From: Acridotheres tristis | Lineage: Eukaryota; Chordata; Aves; Passeriformes; Sturnidae | Assembly (NCBI GenBank): GCA_037013685.1 | Contig: CM072891.1 | Span: forward strand, 13,678,501 to 13,742,500 | Direction: 5' to 3' | Length of the DNA: 64,000 bases | Shown: piece by piece, positions 59,549 to 64,000 of the stretch | Numbering within the stretch: position 1 is the first letter of the stretch | How the letters are laid out: each line of letters begins with the position of its first letter | The notes under the pieces: model-generated | Databases searched by the model: none | What the model saw: the letters and a program-made list of their open reading frames with translations, nothing else | What the model was told of the DNA's origin: nothing | Made by a program: the position numbers and the translations under genes

Positions 59549-59859
59549 CACCCTTGTGTTTATCTAGGATTTCCCACTTACAGCCTTTGGCTTTCAAACA
59601 GCCACCCACTTGAGAGCGACAAGCAGGCAGCATCCTTGCTTCTGTCCTCTAAATTTCTCTGCAGTTCCTTTTCCCCTCCCTTGCTTCCTATTATTTTCCA
59701 GATTGGGTTGATTGATTACAGTATTTTACTCTCTCTGCGAGTTTTTTTTTGTGTGTTTAAAGAAGTAGATGATTTTAATCCACATCCAGATCTTTTGTGG
59801 ACAGTCTGCCACTGTTCATAAAGAAAAATCATTTGCAGGGCTGCATTGTAGCACATTGC
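59549..59859. other. Non-coding unique sequence
   Basis: Nothing is supported except CT-rich stretches and a T9 run near 59742. Confidence 0.55.
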
Positions 59860-59990
59860 ATGGCACAGTGCCTAGTGCAGAGTTAAACTGCCCTGATCCC
59901 TGCTCCAAGAAACTTCCAATCAGAAAGCACTGGAGATGAGACTGACTGGCATGGTGGAGGCCAAAACATGGAGAGAAGTGAAGCAGGTGA
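59860..59990. mobile_element. Possible ancient MIR/L2-type repeat remnant
   Basis: GGCACAGTGCCTAGTGCAGA (59862-59881), CCCTGATCCCTGCTCCAAGA (59891-59910) and GCCAAAACATGGAGAGAAGT (59960-59979) occur in the order in which old amniote repeats carry GCACAGTGCCTAGCACA, a CCCTGCTCCAAGGAGCTTACAATC block and an A/G-rich GAGAGAAGTGA block. The match is by memory and patchy, and the strand is unsure. Confidence 0.27.
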
Positions 59991-62900
59991 AGAAGGAATG
60001 CCTGGGTCTGGGATGGGCACTGATGCACTGCTCTCTCTGTCAGGAAGGATCAGTACCTTCTCATCCAGGGGCTGGTTGTGCCACACGGGGAGCAAGATGA
60101 GTTGCCAGTATTTGAATAAGAAAATATCACAAGGGAGGGGCTTCAAGGGAGGATTATCCTTGAGAAGTTAGTCAGAAGTGGGATCTGGGGCAGAGACATG
60201 AATGATGTCATGAGGATTGTATCATGATGACACCTTTTGTGCCTTTGTGCACATTGTGTCATTTATTAAAGTCATCCAGCTATGCCTGGACCCAAAGGAA
60301 TGGAAAACTCTCAGCTTGCATATCTCTCTGAAGTGAAAGGCTTCATTTATTTATGTCCCAGAACGTGCTGTCTGGATCTTGCACCCCAGGCTGACAATAA
60401 CTCAAGCACCACTTATCTTGGCTTTTAGCTTCTAAAAAGCAGGATTTAGCATAAAATGACATTTGTGCTGGCCCATGACAGAGATGTTATTTTATTCACT
60501 ACTCCCTAAGCTATATTTTCCTTTAGAAAAAAGGTGGGGGGATAAAGGACAAGTAAGGGGAAAATTAGGAAACATACTTCTTCCCTATAGAATGCTGTCC
60601 TCATGTGATCCATACCCCACATTAGTTCTTCCTTTTGCCACCTCTCCCCAGTCCACGGCAAAAACATCAAAGATGTTTCTAGGAGCTGGCTTTTGTATGT
60701 GTGTGTGTCTGTGTCAAAGGGAGAGAGGGGGACCATTTCAGACACAGGTTATTTATTAGAGGTTTAATATTGTTCCATAGAAATAGAAATTAAATGGAAC
60801 AGCATTCAGACGTGCCATTAAAATTTACTGCTTCTTGCTATTTAAAACCCACATAATCATTTCAAGTAACACTGATTAGAGTCTTGCAAGAAGTGAAAAA
60901 AACCCAACCAAGTCAACTCAGGCATCACCACAATGTCTCCACCTAATAGCTGCTTTATTAACACAAGTCTGGAAGCAGGACTGCCTTATGTTAAATTTAT
61001 TTATTTTCCATTTGCACATCACTTTTCTGTTGGGTTTCTTTTCTCAACCATTTGCATGATGACCACTTCCTTCTTGACAGACTGCCTGACTGTATGGTAC
61101 TTAATGTTTCACTGATATAAACATGTTCATTTCCCCAAAATTGTGGAGTTCTTTTTCTTTATAAATTTGACTTTTCTATTTTGCTCTTAACTTGCTCTTT
61201 TTGGAGTGAATGTGCCTGAATGCACATATGTTCAAATGCATGCACATGAAACACATGGTCTGCCACCCTCTTCCCTTTCTATTTCTTTTATTTACACACA
61301 CATATATACCTCCTCCCAGCCCTTTATTTTATATGCATTCCTAGACATATGTTCACATTTCCAAGTGCATGTGAAAAACTTGTAGTTTTCAACAAAGCAG
61401 GACTCTTTTCATTGTCCATGCCTTGAAACCCAGGAAAATTCTTTAAAACTACTTAAGGTATAGATTTTGGGTCTGTTTCATTTGTGGTTTTGCAGACAAA
61501 TTAATAAGAAGGCTATTAATAAGAAGGAAAGCTATATTGGGCTATGTGGTAAATGTGTATTTGCTTCAATTATTGATCCTGGTGTTCAAATTATAAGATT
61601 GCTCTGGATCACCATTCAGTCTCCTAAGCTTTAGTCCTTTGGTAGTGCCAAGTGAGAAGGCCATGTTTGTGTGATGGGTTTAGCCCAGAAACTCAGGAAA
61701 AAGTTGAGATGGTTGTGACTTTGAAAAACATGCTGGAGGTCATTCACATAATTATTGTGTCATATGTGGGTCCTTATGAAGATCATCGTATGGTGATCTG
61801 GAGACTGTGAGTTTGATAAGGCAGATACATATAGGCTGCATCTTACAATATCTGGTTTACTGGCATTGCACCAGTCAGGAAGATATTGTACTATAGTCCT
61901 GCCAAATAAACACTAGGATTTTTTTCACATGCAGGCAAACACTCTTGGAATCACTGCCATGACATACAACTGGAAGACAAAAAAAAAGAGACTGCCCAGA
62001 AGTGTAAGCCATAAAAAAGCAGCCTGGAGGAGGCTTTGAAGCATTATCCAGTACAGCTTCTTATGCCAGGGGAAGGCAGGCTATTTCTTTGTCATTCTTG
62101 ACAAACAGTTGTCCAACTGTTTCCATAGAAGTTGCAGCAGTAGAAATTCTGCAGCTTCCTTCAGTTTGTGGCTATGCTTTGCTACCCTCACTTCTGGAAA
62201 GCTTTAATCCCAACATCTGTTTCAAAATCATCACCATAGTCCTGCTCATTTTGGTATTTATGTTCCTCTTGGACAGAAGAATTGGGAAGAACATTTGGAG
62301 ACTGGCAGGAACTAAGAAAGCAAGAGAGTTTCATCCTGGCTGAAGGGCAAGAGAGGAGGTAGTCCTGTGGAGGACTGCCCAGAGCAACCTTTTCCTGCAG
62401 TGGGGGTAGGTGAAGTGTTGACAAGGTCAACATTCCCCCCAAAATTAACTTTAAAAATCATCACACATCCTTTAGGATGGATTATTTACATGGTCTTCTA
62501 GCTTGCATGGATAAATAAAACTTCAAGAAGGTTAGACACAGAAAGGTAGTAAGTGTTTTCCAAATGACTCCTGTTCCTCTACAGCTAGCATACCTTGCTT
62601 GAGAGCTAGAAAAAGCAATGAGGAGTCAGGTTACCAGTCAGCATTTCATTGCTTTCACTTGGTTTTTTTGGTGTTTTTTTGGGGGTTTCTTTTTGTAACT
62701 TGGTTTCCAAGTTTATAACCAACAAATTACACCCTCACTTTGCCAGAAGTTGTCTTTTGTATACCAAAGCTCAGTTGTTACTTAACTGAACTGAAGTGTG
62801 CATAGTAAGAACAGCTTCTACTTCCTCAGCCATGGTCAGACAAGCAGTAGATGCTGCCAGAAGCAGCTCTGGCTGCCTGAAGACTCAGCAGGTTTTGGAG

Positions 62901-64000
62901 TCATAGTATGTTGGGAAGCATTTTCTTGTGGGATGCACAGGGGAGTCTGATGGCTGGTTTATCCTGCCAGGTGTAATCTGAGGCCCTTTCAACAAGAGTG
63001 TCTGTGAGACAGCCCACAGGCTGATGCACCCCACACCTTGCACAAGGTAAGTCACCCATGACTGCCCTTTGAATTAGTGAATCCAGTCCTGAAGAAGCTC
63101 AGTCGAACTCACTTACTCTGCTGTTCTCCCTTGAGTTTCTCTCTAGCCTGGTCTTTGCATTTCCTCCAACATGGATTGTATTGACTCACTCCTGACCTAA
63201 GTAGAAACATGTGCTTTATCCAGCATATTGATCTGGTTTACAGAAAAATAATCTTCTATAAAATATGGAAGCTTTAAATGCTGGTGTCCTCTGCACTTCC
63301 CCACTGGAGTGAGTGACCTCCCACCTTGGTTTCCTTAGTGACTAACAAAACAGACAGTGCAGGACTGGGACTGGGCAGCTGCTCAGGACTGACTGATGCT
63401 AATCCACAGTATGTTATTCACCTCAACCTGCTTTCATTTGTCTGCACTCAGTACAGCAAAATAGCAACACTACAGCTTGTATCATGATATTTACAACATT
63501 ATGCCTCAGCACCACAGCTGGGACTACACCAGTTAATTTGGTGATTAGTTTGTCCTGCTAAATGTCACCATCATGCAATGATGTTGCATTACAACTGCTC
63601 ATTTTTTAGCATACAGCCTCCTCTATAGCCTCCATAGCTTCTTGAACATAAGTCAGGTGAAGCTGCATGGAGGATGGGATGGATGGCAGCACTGATGGAA
63701 GATTATCTGCTGGGCCAGCAGCATGCCAACACCTTCACAAGGCTTTCCTTATGGAGAATTCCAACCACCACATCTCTATAATAGCATATCCAAAAATACT
63801 TTGGTAACATCTTTGCCTGTCAGGAAAAAAATTGCCCTTCCTCTCACCAACTCTTCTTCAGAGTTCGTTTTGTTTAATGAAATAGAATTTTAATGTTTTT
63901 AAATGCATATTCAATACATTTCTCTCATGCCTCTTCTTTTCTCTGAAGTTTGACACATGGAAATGGTGCATTGATCCATGGATTAAACTTAGTTACCTTG
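59991..64000. other. Non-coding unique sequence to window end
   Basis: No gene, RNA or clear transposon is supported. At 60206-60235 a GTCATGA/TCATGATGAC inverted arrangement is followed by TGACACC and GTGTCATTTA, giving nested small inverted repeats. GT-rich (60694-60710) and (CA)(TA) (61294-61310) short runs occur. AATTAATAAGAAGG is duplicated at about 61499-61530. T/G-rich low complexity lies at 62660-62695. The stretch 63600-64000 is unremarkable. Confidence 0.5.

Noticed and set aside
60200..60330. ATGATGA (C box) and CTGA (D box) spaced like a C/D snoRNA.
   Set aside because: The spacing is too long and there is no terminal stem pairing the ends.

Overview
The window looks like non-coding DNA from an amniote, most probably a bird. 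There are no operons, no dense reading frames and no ribosome-binding pattern. Base composition is moderately AT-rich with CpG depleted almost everywhere, as in vertebrate nuclear DNA. In 64 kb I see no Alu-, B1/B2- or L1-like sequence. The recognisable interspersed repeats are few and very old: CR1-like LINE remnants, MIR-like SINE remnants and one Ty3/Gypsy-like integrase remnant. Low repeat density with old CR1 and MIR fossils fits a bird better than a mammal. This is inference, because nothing in the window identifies a species.

I recognise no intact protein-coding gene, tRNA, rRNA, snRNA or known microRNA. Open frames up to about 240 codons exist, but none shows a domain, an initiator context or a family resemblance. 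Many overlap longer or equal frames on the other strand, or are created by simple repeats. The stretch is best read as intergenic DNA or a very long intron.

Layout: 1-3.6 kb is featureless except for a 161-bp pure pyrimidine tract (2345-2505). At 3.6-4.2 kb a CpG-rich patch resembling a small CpG island is followed by a long inverted repeat with about 50-bp arms. From 4.2 to 12.4 kb there is unique sequence with small repeats, including a 35-bp perfect purine/pyrimidine alternation and a 22-bp triplicated repeat. At 12.8-13.1 kb lies the 3' end of an ancient CR1-like LINE that still encodes a recognisable ORF2 C-terminal motif. From 13 to 30 kb there is unique sequence only. At 30-40 kb there are several palindromes, candidate conserved regulatory blocks and an antisense MIR-like SINE (32.8 kb). 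At 41.0-41.6 kb is the most distinctive object: a decayed Ty3/Gypsy-type integrase core with two of the three catalytic acidic residues still visible in one frame. From 42 to 64 kb there is unique sequence with an unexplained open frame behind a good splice-acceptor-like site (45.8 kb), more old SINE/LINE traces, two adjacent perfect hairpins (55.05-55.11 kb), and a purine-rich, G-quadruplex-capable block beside a homeodomain-motif-rich segment (57.4-57.6 kb).

No genes here can be said to work together. What the window may contribute is regulation (candidate enhancers and one or two candidate promoters) and a fossil record of old transposition. All regulatory calls rest on motif content alone and need cross-species alignment.
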